Assembly: GCA_016866755.1 (NCBI GenBank)
Contig: VGLK01000001.1
Span: 124,001-188,000, forward strand
Length of the DNA stretch: 64,000 bases
Direction: 5' to 3'
Source of the DNA: Candidatus Saccharimonadota bacterium
Lineage (GTDB): Bacteria; Patescibacteriota; Saccharimonadia; Saccharimonadales; Saccharimonadaceae
In this document: positions 8,620-16,630 of the stretch, piece by piece
How positions within the stretch are numbered: position 1 is the stretch's first letter
How the letters are laid out: the number at the start of each line of letters is the position of its first letter
Made by a program: the position numbers and the translations under genes
The notes under the pieces: model-generated
What the model saw: only the letters and a program-made list of their open reading frames with translations
Told to the model about the DNA's origin: nothing
The model's database searches: none

Positions 8620-10404
8620 ATGCATGCAATTTTTCGAACGCTTAGTTTTGCGCCGCACCTTTGGCCGTACTACGTAGGTATTGTAATTGCCTCGGTGCTT
8701 GTGGCGCTTACCGGGGTGGCGGTGCCATTTGTAATTGCCGCTGCAACCGAATTGATGGTTGGTGTAGTTAACGGCGATACGGTGAATTTACAACAGCCTC
8801 TTTTATTGGCGGGTTTGCTGTTTGTGTTCGATGCGGCCAATACTGTAATACGAAACGTTGGTGGTTATTACGGTGATATTATGGCGTCAAAATTAAAGTC
8901 TCAGTTGTCTTATCAGTATTACCGCCATCTCTTATCGTTGCCGCAAAGTTATTACGACGACGAGCTGACCGGTACAATAATCAACCGCCTTAATCGTGCC
9001 ATCACCGAGGTAACAAACTTTTTAAATATTTTTGCAAATAACTTTTTGCAAATGTTACTCACCACATTTATTTCGCTCGGTGTTATATTGTTTTACAGTG
9101 TAGAACTGGCGATTATGGTGGCCATTATTTACCCATTATTTATGTGGCTAACTGCAATAACTAGTCGTACTTGGCAAGGGTATCAAGAAAAAAAGAATGC
9201 CCAAACTGACATTGCAAGTGGTCGTTTTGCCGAAGTTGTGACGCAAATGAAAGTTGTTAAAAGCTACACGCAAGAAACATTAGAACTGCGTCATTTTAAG
9301 CGACACTACGATTCGTATATTAGCGATACCTACAAGCAATCTCGTTACTGGCATAAAATGGATATTGTACGCGGTGGTGTACTGGCGGTGATATTTTTTG
9401 GTATTTTTGCGTTTATTTTTGCCTCGACGGCGAGCGGGCGATTTAGTGTCGCAGAAATGGTACTGCTTATTACGCTAATTAACGCCCTTAGGTTGCCAAT
9501 ATTTTCAATGAGCTTTATTGTTGATAATTTTCAGCGCGCTAAAAGTGGTAGCAAAGACTTTGTAGCGGCCATGGAGATTAAAGCGGCCATTGCCAACGAA
9601 CCGGGTGCTCGAACGGTGGATTTTTCAGAAGCCTCAATCACTTATAACCGAGTACATTTTGGCTATAACGTAAAAAAACCGATACTTAAAAATATAAGCT
9701 TTACAGTAAATGCAGGAGAAAAAGTAGCGCTAGTGGGTGAAAGTGGCGAAGGTAAAACGACTATTACAAATTTACTTATGCGTCTATACGACACCACGGA
9801 TGGTGAAATCACCATAAATAACCAGAGCATTAAAAAGCTTACTCTCAAAAGTTTACGAAAGCATATTGCGACAGTGTTTCAGGAGCCAGCGTTGTTTAGC
9901 GGTACGATCCGTGAGAATATTGCCTATTCGCATGCCAGTGCTACGCACGAGCAGGTAGAAGAAAGTGCTCGTGCTGCAAATGCCCATGATTTTATTTCAA
10001 AACTGCCAAATGGCTATGATACTGAAATTGGCGAGCGCGGCATGAAACTGAGTGGCGGGCAAAAGCAGCGCATTGCTATTGCTCGGGCAATTTTAAAAGA
10101 CGCTCCCATTTTAGTTTTAGATGAAGCGACAAGTAGTCTTGATAGTCGTTCGGAACACTTGGTGCAAGAAGCCCTCGACAGGCTAATGCATGGTCGGACA
10201 ACGTTAATTATTGCCCACAGGCTTAGTACTATTGCCGAAGTTGATAAAATTGTAACGCTAAAAAACGGTACGGTAGATGAGATTGGTACGCCAGAGGAAT
10301 TGGCACAGAGCGACGGTTTGTATCAACGACTGCTGGAGTTACAGTCGGCCGGCACAACTACACGAACCAAAAAAGCGCTGAAGCGGTTCGAAATTAGTTC
10401 ATAA
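8620..10404 (+). CDS. ABC exporter, fused membrane and ATPase domains (MsbA/MdlB type)
   Basis: A half-transporter of 594 residues that would act as a homodimer in the membrane, exporting a lipid, peptide or drug; the substrate is unknown. The first 310 residues hold six membrane segments (ABC_membrane domain). The ATPase domain carries Walker A (GESGEGKTT, about 373-381), a Q-loop in VFQEPALFSG, the signature LSGGQ (about 477-481), Walker B with the catalytic glutamate (ILVLDEA, about 497) and the switch histidine in IIAHRLST. It lies three bases after pheT without an SD, so it is probably read on the same mRNA. Confidence 0.92.
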   Translation: MHAIFRTLSFAPHLWPYYVGIVIASVLVALTGVAVPFVIAAATELMVGVVNGDTVNLQQPLLLAGLLFVFDAANTVIRNVGGYYGDIMASKLKSQLSYQYYRHLLSLPQSYYDDELTGTIINRLNRAITEVTNFLNIFANNFLQMLLTTFISLGVILFYSVELAIMVAIIYPLFMWLTAITSRTWQGYQEKKNAQTDIASGRFAEVVTQMKVVKSYTQETLELRHFKRHYDSYISDTYKQSRYWHKMDIVRGGVLAVIFFGIFAFIFASTASGRFSVAEMVLLITLINALRLPIFSMSFIVDNFQRAKSGSKDFVAAMEIKAAIANEPGARTVDFSEASITYNRVHFGYNVKKPILKNISFTVNAGEKVALVGESGEGKTTITNLLMRLYDTTDGEITINNQSIKKLTLKSLRKHIATVFQEPALFSGTIRENIAYSHASATHEQVEESARAANAHDFISKLPNGYDTEIGERGMKLSGGQKQRIAIARAILKDAPILVLDEATSSLDSRSEHLVQEALDRLMHGRTTLIIAHRLSTIAEVDKIVTLKNGTVDEIGTPEELAQSDGLYQRLLELQSAGTTTRTKKALKRFEISS

Positions 10405-10406
10405 TT

Positions 10407-10415
10407 TGCTATACT
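10407..10415 (+). promoter_or_regulatory. extended -10 box of the FKBP gene
   Basis: TGCTATACT is followed by a leader of about 20 bases with SD AGGGGAG (10433-10439) before ATG 10443. Confidence 0.65.
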
Positions 10416-10442
10416 TAAACAAGATAAAGAATAGGGGAGAAT

Positions 10443-11096
10443 ATGGCTACATCGACAGCGCAGCGAGTTGGTATTTGGGTAATTACAGGAGCGCTTGTAC
10501 TCGGTACATTGGGCGGATTTTTAGCAATGATTTTAGTTCCGCGTAATCAGGCTGCAGATCAAGCAGAAATTACACGTATTTCAAATGAATATCAAAAAGA
10601 ATACGAAGTTTACAACCAGCGCATGCAAGCTCAAGCCGATGAGTTATCAACACGCTATTACGATGAATTTTCGCCGTATCAATCTAGGGTTTCATCGTTC
10701 AATAAAGATGAGGTAGCAGAACTAGCGACAGAAGATTTAAAAATTGGCGAAACTGGCGAAGCGCTTACTGAAGAAAGTACATTTACCGCTTATTATCTTG
10801 GTTGGACACCTGACGGAAATGTATTTGATGGATCGATTGAGGGTGAGAAACTAACGAGTCCGATTACTGTACAGCCTGGTATGGTTATTTCTGGTTGGAC
10901 AGAGGGCGTAGTGGGAATGAAAGTTGGTGGCGTGCGTGAGCTTACAATTCCAGCCGACAAAGCCTATGGCGATCAGGGTTCGGGCGATACTATTCCGGCC
11001 AATACACCTCTTAAATTTGTAATTATGATTATCGAATCGCCTGAGGTTATTGAACAGCCACAGATTCCACAGGAGCTCTTAGATGCCTACCAGTAA
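10443..11096 (+). CDS. Membrane-anchored FKBP-type peptidyl-prolyl isomerase
   Basis: Folding catalyst predicted to face outside the membrane. Residues 10-32 form a signal anchor. About residues 38-90 are a charged coiled-coil linker. The FKBP domain takes up the C-terminal 120 residues, with a recognisable core: TVQPGMVISGWTEGVVGMKVGG, then RELTIPADKAYGD and a terminal strand PANTPLKFVIMII (quoted in parts). Aromatic residues expected in the binding pocket (Tyr, Phe, Trp) are present. SD and promoter are clear. The last 14 bases overlap trxB, which suggests coupled expression of two redox/folding functions. Confidence 0.88.
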   Translation: MATSTAQRVGIWVITGALVLGTLGGFLAMILVPRNQAADQAEITRISNEYQKEYEVYNQRMQAQADELSTRYYDEFSPYQSRVSSFNKDEVAELATEDLKIGETGEALTEESTFTAYYLGWTPDGNVFDGSIEGEKLTSPITVQPGMVISGWTEGVVGMKVGGVRELTIPADKAYGDQGSGDTIPANTPLKFVIMIIESPEVIEQPQIPQELLDAYQ

Positions 11097-12024
11097 GCCG
11101 GTTGTTCGTGACGTAGTAATGATTGGTGCCGGACCAAGTGCTCTAACGGCTGCAATTTATACTACCAGAGAAGATATTGATACGGTATTGTACGAAAAGG
11201 CGGTAATTGGCGGACTTGCTGCTACAACCGATTGGGTTGATAACTACCCTGGTTTTAGTGAGGGGATTGAGGGTATGCGTCTAGCCAAGCAGCTTGAAAT
11301 GCAAGCTGAACGATTTGGCGCACATATTGAATTTGGTGATGCGTCGGCCATTACCCTAAACAAAGACGGTACAAAAACTGTACTTATAGATGGCGAACCA
11401 GTTTTTGCTAAAACCGTACTTATTGCCACAGGTAGTGACTACAAACGCCTTGGTGTACCCGGAGAGAAAGAATTTTATGCCCGCGGGGTGCACTACTGTG
11501 CTACATGCGACGGTGCGTTTTACCGCGAAAAGCGCTTGGCGGTTGTTGGTGGTGGCAACTCGGCTGTGCAAGAGGCAATGTTTTTGACAAAGTTTTCGGC
11601 GCACATTGATTTACTAGTGCGAAGTACAATTAAGGCTAGTGATGTTTTGCAGCATGAGTTACAAAAGTTTGTTGATGAGGGTAAAATTTCAATTCACCTA
11701 CAAACCGATACAAAAGAAATTACCGCAACCGATGGCAAAGTTGATGGTGTGATAATTAAAGAGGATGGTGAAGAGAAAAAACTATTTGTTGACGGGGTGT
11801 TTGTGCTTATAGGCCTCTTACCAAATACAGAATTTTTAAAGACTAGCGACGTTGAGCTCGACGAAATTGGGCTTGTTAAAACCGACTTAAAACTTGAAAC
11901 ATCAATGCCGGGTGTCTTTGCCTCTGGTGATGTGAGAAGCGGCGCTACTATGCAAATTGCTAGTGCGGTTGGCGAGGGGGCATCGGCTGCTCTTTCGATT
12001 CGTCAACATCTTGAACAGCACTAA
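11083..12024 (+). CDS. trxB: Thioredoxin reductase (NADPH/FAD)
   Basis: Cytoplasmic flavoenzyme that reduces thioredoxin with NADPH. The FAD-binding Rossmann motif is near the N-terminus (GAGPSALTAAIY), the redox-active pair is CATC at about 139-142, and the second dinucleotide motif is GGGNSAVQEA (about 157). The C-terminal FAD motif ends in FASGDVRSG. Length (313) fits low-molecular-weight bacterial TrxB. The start lies inside the end of the FKBP gene. The stop shares four bases (CTAA) with the convergent gdpD-like gene. Confidence 0.93.
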   Translation: MPTSKPVVRDVVMIGAGPSALTAAIYTTREDIDTVLYEKAVIGGLAATTDWVDNYPGFSEGIEGMRLAKQLEMQAERFGAHIEFGDASAITLNKDGTKTVLIDGEPVFAKTVLIATGSDYKRLGVPGEKEFYARGVHYCATCDGAFYREKRLAVVGGGNSAVQEAMFLTKFSAHIDLLVRSTIKASDVLQHELQKFVDEGKISIHLQTDTKEITATDGKVDGVIIKEDGEEKKLFVDGVFVLIGLLPNTEFLKTSDVELDEIGLVKTDLKLETSMPGVFASGDVRSGATMQIASAVGEGASAALSIRQHLEQH

Positions 12025-12710
12025 GTATTGCTAACTGAAGAAAATTTATCAGGAAAATCGGTGACTATGCCATCAACGCCCGCTCGGGCATGGAGGAGTG
12101 CGGCGTGCGGCCGGTTGACGGTGTAGACGTACACAAATAGGCCGAGTCGTTTAGCTATTTCGGTGGCAAGTGGTTGCGTATAAAGGCGGTGAAAACCTAG
12201 CGCGCTAAAGTGTAGTCGTCGGTGATAGGCGATAAAAACAAACGGATTGCGATTGTGAAGCATTGCAAGCTGTACGTGCGATGACTCGTGGCGAGCATGA
12301 CGTAATTCTTTTGGTTTGAATGATGAGAGGAAGCAATTTTCCCAGTCTAACTCTTGCTGTATGTAGCCATCGTTTAATAGTTTTGTAACCGCGCGACCAG
12401 TGCCAGAACCTTTTAGTTCAATATTTAGTAGTATTTTGCCCCAGTAAATATTTAATACTTGCGCTAGTGTGGGTATTGGCTGGTGCACGGTAATTTTTTG
12501 AAGGTCTTCTAGCGAGAACTCTCTTACGTTTTTTTTGATTGCGTGAATACGACGAAGCGTTGCGTCGTGTATAAGTACCGGAATATGGTCTTTTGTTAAA
12601 TGTACGTCAAACTCAACTGCTTCAGCGCCCCGTTTAAGCGCCTCTTCAATTGATTGGAGTGTATTTTCGGGCGCATAGCCAGCGGCGCCTCGGTGACCAA
12701 TAATCAGCAT
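12021..12710 (-). CDS. Glycerophosphodiester phosphodiesterase family protein
   Basis: Hydrolyses glycerophosphodiesters to an alcohol and glycerol 3-phosphate. The family core is at the N-terminus: HRGAAGYAPENTL with catalytic His6 and Arg7, then EFDVHLTKDHIPVLIHD with the metal-binding Glu/Asp and second catalytic His. The TIM-barrel end shows VYTVNRP and GVDGIVTDFPD. At 229 residues it is a compact cytoplasmic member with no signal peptide. A -10 box ten bases upstream makes a leaderless or very short leader likely. It overlaps trxB tail to tail by four bases. Confidence 0.9.
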   Translation of the reverse strand: MLIIGHRGAAGYAPENTLQSIEEALKRGAEAVEFDVHLTKDHIPVLIHDATLRRIHAIKKNVREFSLEDLQKITVHQPIPTLAQVLNIYWGKILLNIELKGSGTGRAVTKLLNDGYIQQELDWENCFLSSFKPKELRHARHESSHVQLAMLHNRNPFVFIAYHRRLHFSALGFHRLYTQPLATEIAKRLGLFVYVYTVNRPHAALLHARAGVDGIVTDFPDKFSSVSNT

Positions 12711-12720
12711 CGTTGCCTCT

Positions 12721-12742
12721 ACTATAGCAGATTTGGTATAGT
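12721..12742. promoter_or_regulatory. divergent -10 boxes for the GDPD gene and ppa
   Basis: Minus strand: TATAGT at 12721-12726, preceded by TGC (extended -10), ten bases from the GDPD start at 12710. Plus strand: TATAGT at 12737-12742, serving ppa with a leader of about 30 bases that carries an SD. Confidence 0.6.
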
Positions 12743-12778
12743 AACAGGAGAAAACATACTACTAAACAGGAGATGCAC

Positions 12779-13312
12779 GTGGCTGACTTTAACGAAATAC
12801 TTAATCCGGGTGACTACATAAATGGCGTGGTAAACGTGGTAATAGAAATTCCGGCAGGCTCAAACCATAAAATTGAGTGGAACCGGCACCAGGCGTATAT
12901 GCAGCTTGATCGCGTGGAGCCAAGTATTTTTGCTAAACCAACTAATTATGGTTTTATTCCGCAGACACTCGATGAAGACGGTGACGAATTAGATGTGCTT
13001 GTTGTAACTTCGCAGCCACTTCCAACTGGTGTGGTGCTAGAAGGCCGTATAATTGGTGTAATGAAATTTGTTGACGATGGAGAGATTGACGATAAAATTG
13101 TGGTGGTTCCAGATGACGATCGTGAAACGGGCAACGCCATTACCTCGCTAAACGATCTGCCTAAGCAGCTATTAAAGCAAATCGAATTTCACTTTAATCA
13201 CTATAAAGATTTAAAAAAGCCAGGCTCAACTGTAGTTGAAAAATGGGGTGATATTGAGGAGGCGAAAAAGGTAATTACTGATTCGGCTGCTCGTTGGAGA
13301 GAGAAAATTTAG
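12779..13312 (+). CDS. ppa: Inorganic pyrophosphatase (soluble family I)
   Basis: Hydrolyses pyrophosphate released by polymerases and ligases. Key residues are visible: KIEWNRHQAYMQLDR near residue 30-45, YGFIPQTLDEDGDELDVLV with the metal-binding aspartate cluster at about 60-72, and KFVDDGEIDDKIV with the third acidic cluster. The SD CAGGAG at 12767-12772 touches an upstream ATG at 12773 but is six bases from GTG 12779, so I place the start at GTG 12779 (177 residues). The last 38 bases overlap the convergent EEP-family gene. Confidence 0.93.
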   Translation: MADFNEILNPGDYINGVVNVVIEIPAGSNHKIEWNRHQAYMQLDRVEPSIFAKPTNYGFIPQTLDEDGDELDVLVVTSQPLPTGVVLEGRIIGVMKFVDDGEIDDKIVVVPDDDRETGNAITSLNDLPKQLLKQIEFHFNHYKDLKKPGSTVVEKWGDIEEAKKVITDSAARWREKI

Positions 13313-13988
13313 CCAAAATAGGCAAATGATCTGACACACCGCGAGGTAAGGTTTTAACGGGCGCTATGGTAATGTTGCTTGAAGTAACAAAGTCATAGTG
13401 CCCTTTAAGCCATCTGGCGTAAGTGTGGCTATCGCTACGCGAAAGAACGTAGCCATTTTTTTCAAGATTTTTAGTAAGTTTTTTTTGAAAAAGCGGATAA
13501 TTATAATCCCCAGCCATAATAGAGGCCGATTGTTTTTTGTTATCATTCGCGCCGAACGTGTTTAATATGGCATGCGCGGCATCTATCTGCTTGCGTCGTA
13601 CGCCATTTCGCGCCGAGAGCGGTGAAGCATGAAATGAGGCGGCGACAAAAGTTTGTTTGGTGTGCGGATCGCTAAATTTAGCCGCAAGCAAACGTTCATG
13701 CGCGGGTGAAAGAAAATGATCGTGCAGTGATTTATTAAGTGCAAAAGAACAAATATCCTCAAGATGAAGATTGTATGGATTGTAATAAATGGCAAGACCA
13801 AGTCGATTCATTTTTGTAGAATCAGCAAGGCGTAGCTCATTAATTTCAGAGGGTAAAATTGCGGTGTTAGATTCTTGAAGACATAAGATGTCTGGTGTGT
13901 AGCGCCGCGAAAGCTCAGAGAGTTCGTGTGTGGCACGATCTTCCCAAAGGTTGTAGCTGAGTAACGTGTAATGATGTTTAGCGGGCAT
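13275..13988 (-). CDS. Endonuclease/exonuclease/phosphatase (EEP) family protein
   Basis: A metal-dependent hydrolase of the DNase I-like fold; the substrate (DNA, RNA or a phosphoester) cannot be fixed. Family signatures are LLSYNLWED near the N-terminus (conserved Asn), DILCLQES (catalytic Glu), a central SFHASPLSA, IMAGDYNYPLF (the GDxN motif) and the C-terminal GVSDHLPILAKF (catalytic Asp-His). The longest frame begins at 14102, but I choose ATG 13988 because homology begins there and -10-like sequences (TATTAT, TATAAT) lie just upstream. It is 237 residues long and overlaps ppa tail to tail by 38 bases. Confidence 0.8.
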   Translation of the reverse strand: MPAKHHYTLLSYNLWEDRATHELSELSRRYTPDILCLQESNTAILPSEINELRLADSTKMNRLGLAIYYNPYNLHLEDICSFALNKSLHDHFLSPAHERLLAAKFSDPHTKQTFVAASFHASPLSARNGVRRKQIDAAHAILNTFGANDNKKQSASIMAGDYNYPLFQKKLTKNLEKNGYVLSRSDSHTYARWLKGHYDFVTSSNITIAPVKTLPRGVSDHLPILAKFSLSNEQPNQ

Positions 13989-14037
13989 AATTATATCTCT
14001 ATAATACATAGCTACCATAAGCCTTAACAAGTGTTTA

Positions 14038-14106
14038 ATAAAAAACAGCCACTGGCGGCCACAATTATGTATCTGGGGAGAATGCATATTGTGGCTCACC
14101 AAGTGG
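14038..14106 (-). terminator. terminator of the XRE regulator gene
   Basis: On the minus strand a long imperfect stem (CCACTTGGTGAGCCACAAT against ATTGTGGCCGCCAGTGG, loop of about 20 bases) is followed by CTGTTTTTTATT. It begins 15 bases after the stop of the regulator gene. Confidence 0.75.
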
Positions 14107-14120
14107 CGTAAGCGCGGCGG

Positions 14121-14459
14121 CTAGGCAGCCATGTCGCAGGCGAAACACGTTACGGTTCGCCAATGAATGATGCCGTGGTCATTGCAGACCGTCTCTCTTG
14201 GGTCGATTAGCTGCAGCGGGCCGATTGGTCGGCCAGTAGCGGCGGGGCGGCCAAGATGAGAAAGTTCTCGCTTATCGAACAGGTCGCTCACTTTCATGTA
14301 TAGTGCATCTGCCAGTCGCTCGGCAACTGAAATTTGCGTGAAAAAGTCAGACGATCCATTCTCTAGGTCGCGCAGTGTAGCTTCAGCTACCTCTGCCATC
14401 TCGGCAAGCTCTTTTCTGCTGAGACCTTCGGCTTCGCGCTTAATTTGTACTTTATGCAT
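14121..14459 (-). CDS. XRE-family helix-turn-helix regulator with a Cys/His C-terminus
   Basis: DNA-binding regulator of 112 residues. The HTH_3 domain takes up about residues 3-62, with LSRKELAEMAEVAEATLRDLENG as the helix-turn-helix (quoted across its two helices). The C-terminal part is unusual: a proline- and arginine-rich linker ends in VCNDHGIIHW...CFAC, four potential zinc ligands (Cys-x-x-His, then Cys-x-x-Cys). The start at ATG 14459 has the SD AAGGAGC; the longer frame back to 14732 would run through the divergent glycosylase gene. The promoter at 14506-14514 is framed by an inverted repeat, suggesting autorepression. Confidence 0.82.
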   Translation of the reverse strand: MHKVQIKREAEGLSRKELAEMAEVAEATLRDLENGSSDFFTQISVAERLADALYMKVSDLFDKRELSHLGRPAATGRPIGPLQLIDPRETVCNDHGIIHWRTVTCFACDMAA

Positions 14460-14499
14460 GCTGCTCCTTATAACGTAGGGTAAAACAGGACGGTCGTAC

Positions 14500-14521
14500 G
14501 TACTTTTTATAGCATAAGTAC
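14500..14521 (-). promoter_or_regulatory. -10 box of the XRE gene inside an inverted repeat (probable operator)
   Basis: GTACTT (14500-14505) and AAGTAC (14516-14521) form a perfect inverted repeat with a 10-base spacer. The spacer contains the minus-strand -10 box TATAAA (14506-14511), extended by TGC. A repressor dimer bound here would block the promoter. Confidence 0.5.
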
Positions 14522-14563
14522 AAATAAAAATCAAGTCACTCAACTTGTGTACTGATTGTGTCG

Positions 14564-14569
14564 TATAGT
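14564..14569 (+). promoter_or_regulatory. -10 box of the AAG glycosylase gene, leaderless start
   Basis: TATAGT ends six bases before ATG 14576. There is no SD. An earlier in-frame ATG at 14558 lies upstream of this box and is unlikely to be used. Confidence 0.6.
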
Positions 14570-14575
14570 AATAAT

Positions 14576-15157
14576 ATGAGCCTAAATAACCTTTGCGACG
14601 TTTTAAATAATAGGGCACCATGGTGTGCCGAGCGACTTTTAGGGTGTGAACTTGTGCGTATATTGCCAAACGAAAAAGTTGTGCGAGTGAGAATTGTTGA
14701 AACTGAAGCGTATTGTCAATCGGATGCAGCAAGCCACAGTTACAAGGGTAAGACGCCTCGAACAGATGTAATGTTCGGCCCTGCGGGCTTTGCGTATGTA
14801 TATTTTACCTATGGCATGCACTACTGTATGAATGTTGTGGTGGGAAATGAGGGTGAAGGAGCGGCGGTGTTAGTAAGGGCGGTCGAAGTTCTTGAAGGCG
14901 AGCGAGAAGTGGCGCACAACAGACCGAAATCTTTAGGGGCTCAGATGACAAACGGTCCAGCAAAGTTATGTCAGGCACTATGTATAAATCGCGACTTTAA
15001 TGGCCATGATTTATCGCAGCATCCACTTAGGCTTATTATTAAGCCGCCGCTTAAAAAGACCGCTATTGTACAGACGACGCGGGTGGGAATTTCAAAAGCA
15101 AAAGACGTTAAGTGGAGATGGTATATACGTAATAATGTGCACGTGTCGCGTCGATAG
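14576..15157 (+). CDS. DNA-3-methyladenine glycosylase (AAG/MPG family)
   Basis: Base-excision repair enzyme that removes alkylated purines such as 3-methyladenine. The 193-residue protein contains the catalytic region RIVETEAYCQSDAASHSYKG (catalytic Glu in VETEAY), the hallmark FGPAGFAYVYFTYGMHYCMN that carries the DNA-intercalating tyrosine region, and NGPAKLCQAL near the C-terminus. The length matches bacterial AAG homologues. The start ATG 14576 is set by the -10 box at 14564. It is divergent from the XRE regulator. The C-terminal end (KWRWYIRNNVHVSRR) closes the fold normally. Confidence 0.92.
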   Translation: MSLNNLCDVLNNRAPWCAERLLGCELVRILPNEKVVRVRIVETEAYCQSDAASHSYKGKTPRTDVMFGPAGFAYVYFTYGMHYCMNVVVGNEGEGAAVLVRAVEVLEGEREVAHNRPKSLGAQMTNGPAKLCQALCINRDFNGHDLSQHPLRLIIKPPLKKTAIVQTTRVGISKAKDVKWRWYIRNNVHVSRR

Positions 15158-15178
15158 CTAGACACGCTTAACCTTTTG

Positions 15179-15337
15179 TGCTACAATTAACCCATTAGCA
15201 TCGATGAATGTCGAGTCTCTTTTTCTAAGAGCATGGTGCGGTACAAACTGATACATGCCTTTAACAGATGCCTTCTCGCTGTTCAACAACTTGGTACACG
15301 CTAAAAATATTAGTACCGAACGAAAGGGTTTTATACC
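15179..15337 (+). promoter_or_regulatory. promoter and long structured leader of the DEAD-box helicase mRNA
   Basis: Extended -10 TGCTACAAT at 15179-15187 predicts a start near 15194 and a leader of about 140 bases, much longer than others here. TTGGTAC (15291-15297) can pair with GTACCGA (15313-15319), ending two bases before the SD GAAAGGG (15322-15328). A 15-codon reading frame (15204-15251, MNVESLFLRAWCGTN) is present but ends in the rarely used TGA, so its reality is doubtful. Confidence 0.45.
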
Positions 15338-16585
15338 ATGCCATACCAATCAAATCGACCACGACGTGGTTCATCACCAGCACGCGGTGGCGTACGTAGC
15401 GTAGGTAGCTACGGTCGCAGTAATAGTGGACGCCGTAGCGGTGGAAAAAAGGGATCGAAACAATTTATTCATCCTTCTAAGTTTATTAACAAAGCAACGG
15501 CTTACGAGGCAGTTGCCTACGAAGCGACACACACCTTTAACGATTTTGGTTTTTCTAATCCGTTAATGGAGAATATTAATCGAAAAGGCTACACTATTCC
15601 AAGTGCTATTCAGGATCAATCTATTGCGCACGTGCTTGAGGGCCGCGACGTGATAGGCCTTGCCAATACCGGAACCGGTAAAACGGCCGCATTCCTGCTG
15701 CCAATTATCGAAAAAATTTTGAAATCAAACAAGCAGTCTAAGGCGCTAATTATTGCTCCAACTCGCGAGTTAGCGCAGCAAATTAATGCCGAGTTTTTAT
15801 CGTTTGCTAAAGGGTTAAAAATCTTTTCTGCCACACTGGTTGGTGGTGCAAATATTAACTATCAGATTCGTGATCTTCAGCGTCGCCCAAACGTTATTAT
15901 TGGTACACCGGGCCGTATGAAAGATATGATTGAGCGTAAGCTTGTAAAACTTGATACGATTGACACTTTAGTATTAGACGAGGCTGATCGTATGCTTGAC
16001 ATGGGATTTTTGCCAGATATTCGCTCTATTATTGAAAGCCTTCCTGAGTCGAAGCAAACGCTTTTCTTTAGCGCTACGATTACGCCCGAAATCGAAAAGC
16101 TTACCCGATCATTTATGCAAAATCCGCACACCGTTTCGGTTCGTACGGGAGAAACAAGTGATCACGTAGAGCAAGGTGTGGTTGAGTTTCATGACAAAAT
16201 GCACAAGATTGAAGTGCTGACGCAAATGTTAAGCGAAGAAGAGTTTGAAAAAGTGTTAGTGTTTGGTGAAACAAAGTTTGGTGTACAGCGCCTGAGTGAT
16301 CATCTTACTAAAATTGGTATTCCATCTGAAGCTATTCACGGTAACAAGTCGCAATCACAGCGTGAACGAGCACTTAGAAATTTCAAAAACAAAAAGGTAA
16401 AAGTTTTGGTTGCAACCGACGTTGCGGCGCGTGGACTTGATATTCCGAATGTTTCGCACGTAATTAACTTTGATACACCGCAAACTTACGACGATTATGT
16501 TCACCGTATTGGGCGTACTGGTCGTGGTGGGGCTAGTGGCCAAGCACATACCTTTATTGAGTCGAAGCAACTATCGCATCGCTAA
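15338..16585 (+). CDS. DEAD-box ATP-dependent RNA helicase
   Basis: Unwinds RNA duplexes, probably in ribosome assembly or cold adaptation. Residues 1-40 form an Arg/Gly/Ser-rich basic tail. The Q motif lies around IPSAIQDQSI. Walker A is ANTGTGKT (about 109-116), motif Ia PTRELAQQ, motif II DEAD (about 214-217), motif III SAT, and in domain 2 VATDVAARGLD and HRIGRTGR (motifs V and VI). At 415 residues it is a RhlE-like core with a basic N-terminus instead of the usual C-terminal tail. SD GAAAGGG and a long leader precede the start. Confidence 0.94.
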   Translation: MPYQSNRPRRGSSPARGGVRSVGSYGRSNSGRRSGGKKGSKQFIHPSKFINKATAYEAVAYEATHTFNDFGFSNPLMENINRKGYTIPSAIQDQSIAHVLEGRDVIGLANTGTGKTAAFLLPIIEKILKSNKQSKALIIAPTRELAQQINAEFLSFAKGLKIFSATLVGGANINYQIRDLQRRPNVIIGTPGRMKDMIERKLVKLDTIDTLVLDEADRMLDMGFLPDIRSIIESLPESKQTLFFSATITPEIEKLTRSFMQNPHTVSVRTGETSDHVEQGVVEFHDKMHKIEVLTQMLSEEEFEKVLVFGETKFGVQRLSDHLTKIGIPSEAIHGNKSQSQRERALRNFKNKKVKVLVATDVAARGLDIPNVSHVINFDTPQTYDDYVHRIGRTGRGGASGQAHTFIESKQLSHR

Positions 16586-16615
16586 AGACCACTTCACACC
16601 ACAGCCGTAGCGCGC

Positions 16616-16621
16616 TATACT
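16616..16621 (+). promoter_or_regulatory. -10 box of the YihY-family gene
   Basis: TATACT ends nine bases before ATG 16631, with no SD between them. Confidence 0.55.
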
Positions 16622-16630
16622 AATGACACT

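Noticed and set aside
12773-12775. ATG 12773 as the ppa start
   Set aside because: The SD CAGGAG directly touches it; GTG 12779 has a proper six-base spacing.
13989-14102. N-terminal extension of the EEP-family protein
   Set aside because: It lies over the terminator of the XRE gene and upstream of the -10 boxes, and has no family similarity.
14460-14732. Longer frame of the XRE regulator starting at 14732
   Set aside because: It would overlap the divergent AAG glycosylase gene and promoter. The SD AAGGAGC and the domain start both support ATG 14459.
15204-15251. Leader peptide MNVESLFLRAWCGTN before the DEAD-box gene
   Set aside because: It has no SD, ends in the rarely used TGA, and has no run of regulatory codons.
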